DNA of 64,000 bases from Streptomyces shenzhenensis (GCF_003688995.1 NZ_PENI01000001.1:620001-684000); one strand, 5' to 3'. Shown: positions 25,756-36,168, counted from the stretch's first letter. Program-made: numbers and translations. Notes: generated by a model from the letters alone, not told the origin.

Positions 25756-27828
25756 TCACGCCTTGGGTTCGAAGGACTCCGTCAGCGTCTTCCAGGTACC
25801 CGAGCGCAACTCGCCGTCCCACTCGGCGGACTTCGCGGTGTACATCAGCGCGTAACCGACCCGCCCGTCGATGACGAACCCGCGGTCGACGGTCCGGTAC
25901 TTCGTGCCGCCCTCGGTGTAGGTGAACTCCCAGTCGGCCGTGTTCCAGCCGCGGTAGTCCACCTTCTCGATCCGGATCCGCTGGTACTGCGAACGCGCCA
26001 TGGAGCGCTCCTGGTTCTTCCAGTCCGCCACCGGGTCGTCCTTGGGCGTGCTGGTCCAGGCGACGAGGAGCTTCTGCCCGTCGGGCCCGGTGTACCGGTC
26101 CCCCGCGGAGTCCGAGGACCCGTACTTCCAGCCCTCGGGCAGCCCGATCGAGTACCCCTGGGCCCCCTTGCGGGTCTGCGCCACGGGCACACCGCCGCTG
26201 CCACTGGAGTTCGACTCGCCGGAACCGCCGTCGCCGGAACCGCTCGGCTCGCTCCCCGCCCCGGCGGTGGAGCCCGTCGTGGCATCCGCGGCCGCGTCCT
26301 TACCGGAGGATGCCGAGGCCTCGCCGTCCGTGCGGGTGCCGCCGCTGTCCTTGTTCTGCTTGGTGCCGGCGCTCGCGCCCGCGCTCGCCACCGGCTTGCC
26401 ACCGTCGTCCTTGGCGCCGTTGGAGCCGTTGCCGTCACCGAGGGTGAGGGCCAGCACCGTGCCGACCACCGCGAGCACCAGCACCACCGCGATGATCACC
26501 AGCGTCCGCTTCGGCACCACGTCCGTGAGCGACGCCCGGGGCGCCGGCCGCGACGGCAGATCCGGCGGCGGCACCACGGGCCACCCGGAACTCGGCTTCG
26601 CCGCACCCGACTTGGTACCCGTCTCCGCTGCCGCCGAGCCCGCCGCAGCCGACGCGGAAGCAGTCCCGGCCGCCCCCGCGGAGCCGGCACCGGCGGCTCC
26701 CTTCCCGTTTCCGCCCGCGCCTGCGGAAGCCGCACCGCCGGAGGCCGGTGCGGACGCGCCCGCACCCGCCGCGGTGCCCTCGGTGCTCCCCGCCGTCCGG
26801 CCCGCCGCCCCGGCCGCGGCCGCCCCCGCGGCCTTGCGCACGGAACGCAGCGCCCCGCGCAGCTTCTCCCCGGCCTCCTCGCCCCGCTTGCCGGCGCCCG
26901 CAGCGGCCCGGTCCGCGGACCCGTCGGGCTGCGACGGAAGCGGCACGACCCGTGTGGCGTCCATCGCCTCCCGCTCGGGCGCGCGGATCACGGCGTCGAG
27001 CAGGGCCCGGGCGCCCGCGTCGTCCAGTCGCTTGGCCGCGTCCTTGGTGAGCAGCCCGTGGATGACGTCCTTGAGGGGGCCCGCGTTCTTGGGCTCCTCC
27101 AGGGGCTCGGTCATCACCGCGGTCAGCGTCGCGATGGCCGACCCCTTGTCGTACGGCGGGACGCCCTCGACCGCCGCGTACAGCAGGCCGCCGAGGGACC
27201 AGAGGTCGGCCGCCGGGCCCGGCTTGTGCCCGCGGGCCCGCTCCGGGGAGATGTAGGAGGGCGCGCCGACGAGCATGCCGGTGGAGGTGATGGACGGGTC
27301 GCCCTCGACCTGGGCGATGCCGAAGTCGGTGAGCACGACCCGGCCGTCCTCGGCGATCAGCACGTTGGACGGCTTCACGTCGCGGTGCAGGATGCCCTCG
27401 CGATGTGCCGAACGCAGCACGTCGAGGATCGCGAGCCCGACCTGCGCCGCGCGCTTCGGCTCCAGCAGGCCGTCCTCACGGATGACCTCGGCGAGGGACT
27501 TGCCCTCCACCAGCTCCATCACGATCCACGGCCGGTCGTCCTCGTCGACCACGTCGAAGACGGTGACCGCGCTGTTGTTGCGGATCCGTGCGATCGCCTT
27601 GGCCTCGCGCAGGGTTCGCGTGATCAGGCGCCGCTTCTCGTCCTCGTCGATGTTCGACGGGAACCGCAGCTCCTTGACGGCGACGGTCCGGCCGAGTGTC
27701 TCGTCCTCGGCCCGCCACACCGTACCCATGCCACCGCGGCCGAGCACTTCTCCCAGCCGGTACCGCCCGGCGAGGAGACGTCCGCTCTTGTCCTGACGGG
27801 ATGTCCCCGCCCGCTCCGCCTCCGACAT
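25756..27828 (-). CDS. Membrane Ser/Thr protein kinase (PknB-like), long Ala/Gly-rich linker
   Basis: About 690 residues. A complete kinase domain occupies about 20-285: LGRGGMGTVW, VAVKELRFP, HRDVKPSNVLIAEDG, TDFGIAQ, MLVGAPSYISPE. A long Ala/Gly/Ser-rich cytoplasmic linker (about 300-430) and a transmembrane helix (TLVIIAVVLVLAVVGTVLALTLG) follow, then a Ser/Gly-rich external linker and a domain with QGYSIGLPEGWKYG and ADWEFTYTEGG. ATG 27828 follows GAGGGGACGC. ATG 27840 is upstream in frame. It is the first gene of the kinase run in transcription order. 166 bp separate it from the pseudokinase gene. Confidence 0.93.
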   Translation of the reverse strand: MSEAERAGTSRQDKSGRLLAGRYRLGEVLGRGGMGTVWRAEDETLGRTVAVKELRFPSNIDEDEKRRLITRTLREAKAIARIRNNSAVTVFDVVDEDDRPWIVMELVEGKSLAEVIREDGLLEPKRAAQVGLAILDVLRSAHREGILHRDVKPSNVLIAEDGRVVLTDFGIAQVEGDPSITSTGMLVGAPSYISPERARGHKPGPAADLWSLGGLLYAAVEGVPPYDKGSAIATLTAVMTEPLEEPKNAGPLKDVIHGLLTKDAAKRLDDAGARALLDAVIRAPEREAMDATRVVPLPSQPDGSADRAAAGAGKRGEEAGEKLRGALRSVRKAAGAAAAGAAGRTAGSTEGTAAGAGASAPASGGAASAGAGGNGKGAAGAGSAGAAGTASASAAAGSAAAETGTKSGAAKPSSGWPVVPPPDLPSRPAPRASLTDVVPKRTLVIIAVVLVLAVVGTVLALTLGDGNGSNGAKDDGGKPVASAGASAGTKQNKDSGGTRTDGEASASSGKDAAADATTGSTAGAGSEPSGSGDGGSGESNSSGSGGVPVAQTRKGAQGYSIGLPEGWKYGSSDSAGDRYTGPDGQKLLVAWTSTPKDDPVADWKNQERSMARSQYQRIRIEKVDYRGWNTADWEFTYTEGGTKYRTVDRGFVIDGRVGYALMYTAKSAEWDGELRSGTWKTLTESFEPKA

Positions 27829-28143
27829 GCGTCCCCTCATGCAACCCGCCCTGACAGAGCCTCCATTGTCCCTCACCCGACAAGTGGCCGACGCCCAGGG
27901 TGCCCCTCCTTCTGCCCCGGGTCCCGCACTCCTCCTTCCCCTTCTGCTTTTCGCTTCTCTTCGCTTCCTTTCGCTGCCGCCGTTCCCCCGACCCGCCGCG
28001 CGCGTGCGGTCGCGATGACGGAACCGAGCCGCGAACCCGCCCCGCTCCCGGTCGAGTTCCGCCCTCGCACCTGTTGAAACGGGCGGGCCCCGCACGGAGA
28101 TCCCGGATTACCACACCCGTTCGAGTGAACCGGCCCGGCCGGC
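27829..28143 (-). promoter_or_regulatory. Upstream region of the kinase run with purine-rich tract
   Basis: Between the end of glpD (28144) and the first kinase gene. On the minus strand about 27905-27990 is strikingly purine-rich, with repeated AGCGAA units (GCGAAAGGAAGCGAAGAG). No gene or clear promoter was identified. It is probably the 5' untranslated region and promoter of the kinase genes. Confidence 0.3.
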
Positions 28144-29850
28144 TCAGAGCGGCACGATGTCCGGCGCCCCCAGCCGCGCCGCGTCCGCGGTGAGGTCGTC
28201 GGGCTGCAACTGGGACTCCCGCTCGGCCTCCACCCGCTTCTCGTAGTGCTCGACCTCACGCTCGATCTGATCCTTGTCCCAGCCGAGGACGGCCCCCATG
28301 AGCTCGGCGGCCTCACGGGCGCTGCGCGTACCGCGGTCGAAGGTCTCGATGGAGATCCTGGTCCGCCGGGTCAGCACGTCGTCCAGGTGCCGCGCGCCCT
28401 CGTGCGAGGCGGCGTACACCACCTCGGCGCGCAGATAGTCGTCGGCCCCTTGCAAAGGCTCGCCCAGCGAGGGGTCGGCGGCGACGAGGTCGAGGACCTC
28501 CTCCGCCATCGAGCCGTACCGGTTCAGCAGATGCTCGACACGGACCACGTGCAGCCCGGTGCGGGCGGCGATCCGCGCCCGCGCGTTCCACATCGCGCGG
28601 TAGCCCTCCGCGCCCAGCAGCGGGATGTCCTCGGTGACGCACTCGGCGACGCGCATGTCGAGTCCGTGCACCGCCTCGTCGACCGCGTCCTTCGCCATGA
28701 CCCGGTACGTCGTGTACTTGCCGCCGGCGACCACGACGAGGCCCGGCGCCGGGTGCGCCACGGTGTGCTCGCGCGACAGCTTGCTGGTCGCGTCGGACTC
28801 GCCGGCGAGCAGCGGGCGCAGTCCCGCGTACACGCCCTGCACATCGTCGCGGGAGAGCGGCACCGCGAGCACCGAGTTGACGTGCTCCAGCAGATAGTCG
28901 ATGTCCGCGCTGGACGCGGCCGGATGGGCCTTGTCCAGGTCCCAGTCGGTGTCGGTCGTGCCGACGATCCAGTGCCGCCCCCACGGTATGACGAACAGGA
29001 CGGACTTCTCCGTGCGCAGGATCAGTCCGGTCGTGGAGTGGATGCGGTCCTTGGGCACGACCAGGTGGATGCCCTTGGAGGCGCGGACGTGGAACTGCCC
29101 CCGCTCCCCCACCATCGCCTGGGTGTCGTCGGTCCACACACCGGTGGCGTTGACGACCTGCTTGGCATGGATCTCGTACTCCCCGCCCGCCTCGACGTCC
29201 TGCACCCGGACGCCGACCACCCGCTCGCCCTCGCGCAGGAACGCGGTCACCCGCGCGCGGTTGGCGGCCTTCGCTCCGTAGGACACCGCGGTCCGCACGA
29301 GGGTCGCGACATAACGGGCGTCGTCCATCTGGGCGTCGTAGTACTGCAGGGCCCCGACCAGGGCGTCCTTGCGCAGGGCCGGGGCGATGCGCAGGGCGTG
29401 ACGGCGGCTCAGGTGCCGGTGCATCGGCAGGCCCCGGCCGTGGCCGCGGGCCATCGACATGGCGTCGTAGAGCGCGACGCCCGAACCGGCGTACAGCCGC
29501 TCCCAGCCCTTGTGCTGGAGCGGGTAGAGGAACGGCACGGGCTTGACCAGGTGCGGGGCGAGACGCTCCAGCAGCAGCCCGCGCTCCTTCAGCGCCTCAC
29601 GGACGAGCGCGAAGTCCAGCATCTCCAGATACCGCAGACCGCCATGGACCAGCTTGCTGGACCTGCTGGACGTACCCGACGCCCAGTCACGGGCCTCGAC
29701 CAGGCCCGTGGACAGGCCGCGGGTGACGGCGTCCAGCGCGGTACCCGCGCCGACGACTCCGCCGCCCACCACCAATATGTCCAGCTCACGCTCGGCCATG
29801 CCCGCGAGCGACTCCGCGCGCTGCGCCGGCCCCAGTGTCGCTGTCCTCAC
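28144..29850 (-). CDS. glpD: Aerobic glycerol-3-phosphate dehydrogenase
   Basis: This 568-residue FAD enzyme oxidises sn-glycerol 3-phosphate to dihydroxyacetone phosphate at the membrane, passing electrons to quinone. The FAD-binding VVGGGVVGAGTALDAVTRG is near the N-terminus, followed by the GlpA/GlpD signatures SSRSSKLVHGGLRYLE and GLRPLLAG, and the C-terminal GlpD domain (SREAAELMGAVLGWDKDQIEREV). GTG 29850 is chosen because CAGTGGGAGGCAGCG, a strong ribosome site, precedes it. The upstream ATG frame adds 11 residues without homology. No glpF or glpK is beside it, so it is expressed alone or from its own regulator elsewhere. Confidence 0.95.
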   Translation of the reverse strand: MRTATLGPAQRAESLAGMAERELDILVVGGGVVGAGTALDAVTRGLSTGLVEARDWASGTSSRSSKLVHGGLRYLEMLDFALVREALKERGLLLERLAPHLVKPVPFLYPLQHKGWERLYAGSGVALYDAMSMARGHGRGLPMHRHLSRRHALRIAPALRKDALVGALQYYDAQMDDARYVATLVRTAVSYGAKAANRARVTAFLREGERVVGVRVQDVEAGGEYEIHAKQVVNATGVWTDDTQAMVGERGQFHVRASKGIHLVVPKDRIHSTTGLILRTEKSVLFVIPWGRHWIVGTTDTDWDLDKAHPAASSADIDYLLEHVNSVLAVPLSRDDVQGVYAGLRPLLAGESDATSKLSREHTVAHPAPGLVVVAGGKYTTYRVMAKDAVDEAVHGLDMRVAECVTEDIPLLGAEGYRAMWNARARIAARTGLHVVRVEHLLNRYGSMAEEVLDLVAADPSLGEPLQGADDYLRAEVVYAASHEGARHLDDVLTRRTRISIETFDRGTRSAREAAELMGAVLGWDKDQIEREVEHYEKRVEAERESQLQPDDLTADAARLGAPDIVPL

Positions 29851-30133
29851 CGCTGCCTCCCACTGTCGGTCGGTCGGCCGCACCCGGTGGGCGAAGCCCG
29901 GTTCGTCCCCTCCTCATGCCCAAATTCTGACCGGCTTGCCCGACTTCAGCCACCACTCACCCCTGGCCTGTGGACAACGACCGCGTGACCGGCGGAGGAC
30001 CACCGGAAGACACAAGAAGACAATCCCACATAACGGTCATATTTACTCCTAGTGTGACATTGCGCTCGCCCATCCTGTCCGCCGGGCTTGCACACCTGTC
30101 CCGCTCCGGCTACTGGGAAGGACGGCCCACGCC
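29851..30133. promoter_or_regulatory. Divergent promoter region of glpD and a sugar-dehydrogenase homologue
   Basis: A 283-bp gap with no gene. Around 30025-30060 the sequence is AT-richer than its surroundings (AACGGTCATATTTACTCCTA), a likely promoter. No defined operator was recognised. Confidence 0.35.
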
Positions 30134-31342
30134 ATGCCCGCAGACCTCGCCGTCATCGGACTCGGTCCCTACGGCCTGCCCCTCGCCCAGGCAGCCGTCG
30201 CCGCCGGCATCCCCACGCTCGGCTACACCACCGGGCCGGAGACCGGCCCGCTCAGCCCCGCCGAACTGCGCCGGATGCTCTCGCGGGGCTTCCGGCCGGC
30301 CACCGACCCGGCCGGGCTCGGCCGGGTACGCACCGCGGTGATCTGCGCGCCGACCCCACGGGGCGTGGACGGCGGGCTCGATCTGAGCCAGGTGGAGGCC
30401 GCCGCCCGCACCCTGGCGGCCCGGCTGCGCCCGCACACCACGGTGATCCTGGAGTCGCCGGTGCGGCCTGGCACCACCGAGGACTTCCTGCGGCCCCTGC
30501 TGGAGAAGGGCTCGGGGCTGCGCGCGGGCCGCGACTTCCACCTCGCCTACGCGCCCAGCCGGGTCGACCCCGGCAACCGGGACCACACCCCGGCCAACAC
30601 GCCCAAGGTCATCGGCGGCCTCACCCCGGCCTGCACCGAATCCGCCGCGGCGTTCTACTCACGGCTGACCGACAAGGTGGTACGCGCGCGTGGACCGCGC
30701 GAGGCCGAGACGGTGCAACTGCTGGAGACGAACTTCCGGCACGTCAACATCGCCCTCGTCAACGAAATGGCCGCCCTGTGCCACGACTTGGGCGTGGACC
30801 TGTGGGACGTCATCCGCTGCGCGGAGACCAAGCCGTTCGGCTTCCAGGCGTTCCGGCCGGGCCCCGGCGTCGGCGGCCATGGCGTCCCGCAGGACCTGAC
30901 CGGCCACGCCGGCCGCCCGCTGCGCATGGTGGAACTGGCCCAGCAGGTCAACGGCCGCATGCCCCAGTACGTCGTCCAGCGCGCCGCGGCCCTTCTCAAC
31001 GAGCACGGCAAGTCGGCCCGCGGTGCGCGTGTGCTCCTCCTCGGCGTCACCTACAAGGCGGACCTCGCCGACCAGCAGGGCACCCCGGCCCACGAGGTCG
31101 CCATCCGGCTGATGGAGCTGGGCGCGTCCGTCAGCTACCACGACCCCCATGTGGCTTCCTGGAGCGTCCTGGACCGCCCGGTCCCCCGCGCGGACTCCCT
31201 CTACGAGGCGGCGGCCGACGCGGACCTCACGATCCTCCTCCAGCAGCACCGCACGTACGACATGCAGGGCCTGTCGGTGAAGGCTCAACTGCTGCTGGAC
31301 ACAAGGGGCGCCACACCCACGGGAGCGGCGCACCGGTTGTGA
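30134..31342 (+). CDS. UDP-glucose/GDP-mannose dehydrogenase-family protein lacking active-site residues
   Basis: About 402 residues with the three-domain layout of nucleotide-sugar dehydrogenases. The NAD Rossmann motif GLGPYGLPLA (9-18), CAPTPRG and ESPVRPGTTE are present. The catalytic positions are changed: the Cys of GGHC is Gly (PGPGVGGHGVPQDL, G250), the Lys of AExxKLxEN is Gln (AETVQLLETN, Q195), the SPER Glu is Ser (APSR), and the C-terminal DxRxSP Arg is Gln (ADQQGTP). Oxidation through a Cys thiohemiacetal therefore seems impossible. It may be a binding or regulatory protein. It stands alone, downstream of the glpD divergent promoter. Confidence 0.85.
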   Translation: MPADLAVIGLGPYGLPLAQAAVAAGIPTLGYTTGPETGPLSPAELRRMLSRGFRPATDPAGLGRVRTAVICAPTPRGVDGGLDLSQVEAAARTLAARLRPHTTVILESPVRPGTTEDFLRPLLEKGSGLRAGRDFHLAYAPSRVDPGNRDHTPANTPKVIGGLTPACTESAAAFYSRLTDKVVRARGPREAETVQLLETNFRHVNIALVNEMAALCHDLGVDLWDVIRCAETKPFGFQAFRPGPGVGGHGVPQDLTGHAGRPLRMVELAQQVNGRMPQYVVQRAAALLNEHGKSARGARVLLLGVTYKADLADQQGTPAHEVAIRLMELGASVSYHDPHVASWSVLDRPVPRADSLYEAAADADLTILLQQHRTYDMQGLSVKAQLLLDTRGATPTGAAHRL

Positions 31343-31524
31343 AGGGGGGCGCGCGCGGCGGGGGCTCACTCCAGAGCCGGTGGCACGGGGCACCGGCCGA
31401 CGGGTAGCGTACGAAACCGGACGGATCCCCATCGCAGAGGCCACTGCAGCGGGCTCCTGACCGGTTCACGGGTGTCCGCTCCTAGCCCTTATGGGGGCGG
31501 CCGCGCACCGGCCGTAAAGAGGTC

Positions 31525-31965
31525 GAGCCCGCCGTAGCGGGTACTACGACGAGCTCCTGAAGGTGAACGATGCGTCCACCCCTACGTCTCATAGGGGTGG
31601 CCGCTCGCTTCCGTGAGTCCGCAAGATCCACCTCCTCCGGAACCAGACCGCCCCACAGCAGATCCGGTACCGTACAAAAAGGTGGAGCCCGCCGTAGCGG
31701 GTACTACGACGAGCTCCTGAAGGTAAACGGTGCGTCCACCCCTATCTCTCATAGGGGTGGCCGCTCACCTTCCGTAAATCCGCAAGATCCACCTCCTCCG
31801 GAACCAGACCGCCCCACAGCAGATCCGGTACCGTACAAAAAGGTGGAGCCCGCCGTAGCGGGTACTACGACGAGCTCCTGAAGGTGAACGATGCGTCCAC
31901 CCCTATCTCTCATAGGGGTGGCCGCTCACCTTCCGTAAATCCGCAAGATCCACCTCCTCCGGAAC
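31525..31965. repeat. Three tandem copies of a ~160-bp repeat
   Basis: Unit A is 31525-31684 (160 bp), unit B 31685-31845 (161 bp), and unit C 31846-31965 is truncated after about 120 bp. All begin GAGCCCGCCGTAGCGGGTAC and differ at only a few positions. Each carries a CCACCCCTA/TAGGGGTGG inverted repeat. A weak fourth trace (CCCTTATGGGGGCGGCCGC, 31486-31504) precedes unit A. On the minus strand each unit contains the last 12 codons and post-stop hairpin of the 31-codon gene at the array's right end. Units A and B lack its start. 31343-31524 holds nothing recognisable. Confidence 0.9.
31897..31921 (-). terminator. 10-bp perfect hairpin after the 31-codon gene
   Basis: CCACCCCTAT (31897-31906) and ATAGGGGTGG (31912-31921) with a 5-nt loop. 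On the minus strand it begins 4 nt after the small gene's stop. The same hairpin recurs in units A and B of the tandem repeat. There is no T-tract. Confidence 0.55.
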
Positions 31966-32021
31966 TTGACCAGCTGAAGCCGAACGCGGTCCCAGCGGGT
32001 GGGCTTGCGGTGACGGCCCAT
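31926..32021 (-). CDS. 31-residue strongly basic small protein (candidate)
   Basis: The frame opens at ATG 32021 behind GGAAGGGGGCGCGCCC, a good ribosome site. It encodes MGRHRKPTRWDRVRLQLV followed by KFRRRWILRIYGR. Thirteen of 31 residues are Arg, Lys or His, interspersed with Trp, Ile, Leu and Val, so it would be a cationic amphipathic peptide. The stop is followed 4 nt later by a perfect 10-bp hairpin. The final 12 codons and hairpin are duplicated twice downstream in the 160-bp repeat. No family was recognised. A small secretion-less regulatory, membrane-active or RNA-binding peptide is possible, or the frame may be fortuitous. Confidence 0.5.
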   Translation of the reverse strand: MGRHRKPTRWDRVRLQLVKFRRRWILRIYGR

Positions 32022-32263
32022 GGGCGCGCCCCCTTCCATGACGCCGCCCATAATCCCGGTGGGCGGTTCATTGGAGTTCGGGCCGGGCCCCGAGGGCCGG
32101 GGTCCGGAACCGTGTCCTTGGAAGGGGGCGCCCCAGAGAGCGGGGTCGCCGATCACTGACGCTACCTGCTGCGTTCGCCCGTTCGGCCCAGATTCGCCCC
32201 GAACGCAACCGCGCGCCCCGGGCACACAACACGCGCCCCCGCCAAGCCATTTGGGCATGCAGA

Positions 32264-32297
32264 AGGGCCCGGCCACCCGCACGGGCAGCCGAGCCCT
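32264..32297 (-). terminator. Terminator of guaB3
   Basis: Arms 32264-32279 and 32282-32297 form a 16-bp stem with three imperfect pairs and a 2-nt loop, 32 bp beyond the guaB3 stop. There is no T-run. 32022-32263 otherwise holds nothing recognised. Confidence 0.6.
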
Positions 32298-32328
32298 CGT
32301 CCGCGCTCAGATCGAGCGCGGCGTCACC

Positions 32329-33453
32329 TCAGCGACGGTGCTGCGAGTCCGCCACCGTGACCTCCACCCGCTGGAACTCCTTCAGCTCGCTGTAACCGGT
32401 GGTCGCCATGGCCCGGCGCAGGGCGCCGAAGAAGTTCATCGAGCCGTCGGGGGTGTGGGACGGACCGGTGAGGATCTCCTCGATCGTGCCCACCGTGCCG
32501 AGGTCGACCTTCTGGCCGCGGGGCAGCTCCTCGTTGACCGCCTCCATGCCCCAGTGGTGGCCCCTGCCGGGCGCGTCGGTGGCGCGGGCCAGCGGGGAGC
32601 CCATCATGACCGAGTCGGCGCCGCAGGCGATCGCCTTGGGCAGGTCGCCGGACCAGCCGACGCCGCCGTCCGCGATCACGTGCACATACCGGCCACCGGA
32701 CTCGTCCATGTAGTCGCGGCGGGCCGCGGCCACGTCGGCGACCGCCGTGGCCATCGGCACCTGGATGCCGAGCACATTGCGCGTGGTGTGCGCGGCTCCG
32801 CCGCCGAAGCCGACCAGCACACCGGCCGCGCCGCTGCGCATCAGGTGCAGGGCGGCGGTGTAGGTGGCGCAGCCGCCGACGATCACCGGGACGTCCAGCT
32901 CGTAGATGAACTGCTTCAGGTTGAGCGGTTCGTGCGCGGACGACACATGCTCCGCCGAGACCGTCGTACCGCGGATGACGAAGATGTCGACGCCCGCGTC
33001 CACCACCGCCTTGGAGAACTGGGCGGTGCGCTGCGGGGACAGCGCGGCGGCCGTGACCACGCCGGAGTCGCGCACCTCCTTGATGCGCGCGCCGATCAGC
33101 TCCTCCTGGATGGGGGCCGCGTAGATCTCCTGGAGCCGCCGCGTCGCCGCCTCGGCGGGCAGTCCGGCGATCTCGTCGAGCAGCGGCTGCGGGTCCTCGT
33201 ACCGCGTCCACAGCCCCTCCAGGTTCAGCACGCCCAGGCCGCCCAGCTCGCCGATGCGGATCGCGGTGGCCGGGGAGACGACGGAGTCCATGGGGGCGGC
33301 CAGGAAGGGCAGCTCGAAGCGGTAGGCGTCGATCTGCCAGGCGATCGAGACCTCCTTCGGGTCCCGCGTACGACGGCTCGGGACGACGGCGATGTCGTCG
33401 AAGGCGTACGCCCGGCGGCCGCGCTTGCCGCGCCCGATCTCGATCTCAGTCAC
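32329..33453 (-). CDS. guaB3: GuaB3 family IMP dehydrogenase-related protein
   Basis: This 374-residue TIM-barrel protein of the IMPDH/GMP reductase family lacks the CBS domain pair. The phosphate-binding region VIVGGCATYTAALHLMRSGAAGVLVGFGGG is clear. At the position of the IMPDH catalytic-Cys loop (GPGSICTTR in the neighbouring guaB) it reads FGGGAAHTTRNVLG, with no Cys there, as is typical of the actinobacterial GuaB3 group. The reaction for this group is less certain than for GuaB. A purine-salvage GMP/IMP reaction is likely. It lies 197 bp downstream of guaB, separated by a strong terminator. Confidence 0.92.
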   Translation of the reverse strand: MTEIEIGRGKRGRRAYAFDDIAVVPSRRTRDPKEVSIAWQIDAYRFELPFLAAPMDSVVSPATAIRIGELGGLGVLNLEGLWTRYEDPQPLLDEIAGLPAEAATRRLQEIYAAPIQEELIGARIKEVRDSGVVTAAALSPQRTAQFSKAVVDAGVDIFVIRGTTVSAEHVSSAHEPLNLKQFIYELDVPVIVGGCATYTAALHLMRSGAAGVLVGFGGGAAHTTRNVLGIQVPMATAVADVAAARRDYMDESGGRYVHVIADGGVGWSGDLPKAIACGADSVMMGSPLARATDAPGRGHHWGMEAVNEELPRGQKVDLGTVGTIEEILTGPSHTPDGSMNFFGALRRAMATTGYSELKEFQRVEVTVADSQHRR

Positions 33454-33579
33454 GTCTGTGGCCTTTCTGATGCGTTTCAGCGTCTTCCAGTATCGCCGAC
33501 GGGCCGCACACCGCCCCCGTACAGGTTGCCGGACACCGTCCTCGCTCAGGTGTCGGACACCGCCTCCGCCCAGATGCGG

Positions 33580-33614
33580 CGAGGGCGGCCCCGGAAACTC
33601 CGGGACCGCCCTCG
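33580..33614 (-). terminator. Strong terminator of guaB
   Basis: CGAGGGCGGCCCCGGA (33580-33595) pairs with TCCGGGACCGCCCTCG (33599-33614) with one mismatch and a 3-nt loop. It lies 36 bp beyond the guaB stop. Confidence 0.75.
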
Positions 33615-33650
33615 GCGACGTCCGTCACGCGCGGGGTACGCGCGCGTGCG

Positions 33651-35198
<1,548 letters not shown>

Positions 35199-35311
35199 CT
35201 AACGGGAAGCACGGCAGTCACATTCCACGGTCCAGGTCGGCCCTGGGCTTCGTCTGTTCATACGGACCGCGCGTCCGGACCGTTCGGGGCCGGTCCGGGC
35301 CCGTGGGCGGC

Positions 35312-35989
35312 CTACTGCTCGGCCAGCGCCCGCAGCCGGCTGAGCGCCCTGTGCTGTGCCACCCGTACCGCGCCGGGTGACATTCCCAACATCTGACCGG
35401 TCTCCTCCGCGGTCAAGCCCACCGCGATACGCAGCAGCAACAGCTCGCGCTGATTCTCCGGAAGGTTGGCCAGCAGCTTCTTCGCCCACTCGGCGTCGCT
35501 GCTGAGCAGGGCCCGCTCCTCGGGACCCAGGGAGTCGTCCGGGCGCTCGGGCATCTCGTCGGAGGGGACGGCCGTCGAACCCGGGTGACGCATCGCGGCC
35601 CGTTGCAGGTCGGCGACCTTGTGCGAGGCGATGGCGAAGACGAACGCCTCGAAGGGGCGGCCCGTGTCCCGGTAGCGGGGCAGCGCGAGGAGGACGGCGA
35701 CGCAGACCTCCTGCGCGAGGTCCTCGACGAAGTGGCGCGCGTCCCCCGGGAGCCGGGACAGCCGGGTGCGGCAGTAGCGCAGCGCCAGGGGGTGGACATG
35801 GGCGAGCAGGTCGTGCGTGGCCTGCTCGTCCCCGTCGACGGCGCGATGCACGAGCGCACCGATCGCCCCATGGGCCGTGCCCGCCTCGTCGTCGCGCATC
35901 GGTCCATGGTGCCCTGAGGCCGTCCGGTCCGTCGCATCGTGCTGGTGGTTGTGCATCGAAGCGTTATGAGCAGGTGCGCCGGCACTCAT
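35312..35989 (-). CDS. shbA: ShbA-type group IV sigma factor
   Basis: About 225 residues. Region 2 occupies about 50-125 ([21 protein letters not shown], then [21 protein letters not shown]). Region 4 is at about 160-225 ([27 protein letters not shown], then [19 protein letters not shown]). It is an ECF-like sigma factor. Its position between guaB and bldM is that of ShbA, which in Streptomyces drives transcription of the principal sigma gene hrdB. ATG 35989 follows GGGGAGGGCGCAGGAG. A GTG at 36040 has its ribosome site too close. The N-terminal His/Asn-rich tail is probably disordered. No anti-sigma gene is adjacent. Confidence 0.85.
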   Translation of the reverse strand: MSAGAPAHNASMHNHQHDATDRTASGHHGPMRDDEAGTAHGAIGALVHRAVDGDEQATHDLLAHVHPLALRYCRTRLSRLPGDARHFVEDLAQEVCVAVLLALPRYRDTGRPFEAFVFAIASHKVADLQRAAMRHPGSTAVPSDEMPERPDDSLGPEERALLSSDAEWAKKLLANLPENQRELLLLRIAVGLTAEETGQMLGMSPGAVRVAQHRALSRLRALAEQ

Positions 35990-36123
35990 CTCCTGCGCCC
36001 TCCCCTTCCGCTCGACCGACTCGTCCCCGAGAGACTCCACACCTCCAAGGATGCGGCATCCGCGGCGAAACGAGCAGCGGGCACTCGCCGAACGGTGCCG
36101 CGCGGACCGGCGGCCGCGCCCCC

Positions 36124-36168
36124 GAGGGGGCGCGGGGAACTGCGTGACCAGCCACGGACGGCCCGCAG
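36124..36168 (+). repeat. Dispersed ~43-bp repeat, single copy
   Basis: GGGGCGCGGGGAACTGCGTG, then CCAGCCACGGACGGCCCGCAG, a family member in plus orientation upstream of shbA. Together with the MITE-like element it fills most of the 36041-36394 gap. No gene was seen there. Confidence 0.8.

Noticed and set aside
22884..25874. A very long plus-strand open frame (about 996 codons) across the pseudokinase gene.
   Set aside because: It is the antisense shadow of the GC-rich pseudokinase. Its composition (runs of Arg, Gly, Ala) and lack of any family motif are typical of shadow frames.
31570..31881. Plus-strand frames through the 160-bp tandem repeat, one starting behind GAAGGTGAACG.
   Set aside because: The first runs through the repeat and changes frame relative to it, so its content is not conserved between units. 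The short version in units B and C (about 15 codons) spans the hairpin and is probably fortuitous. The minus-strand 31-codon frame is better supported.
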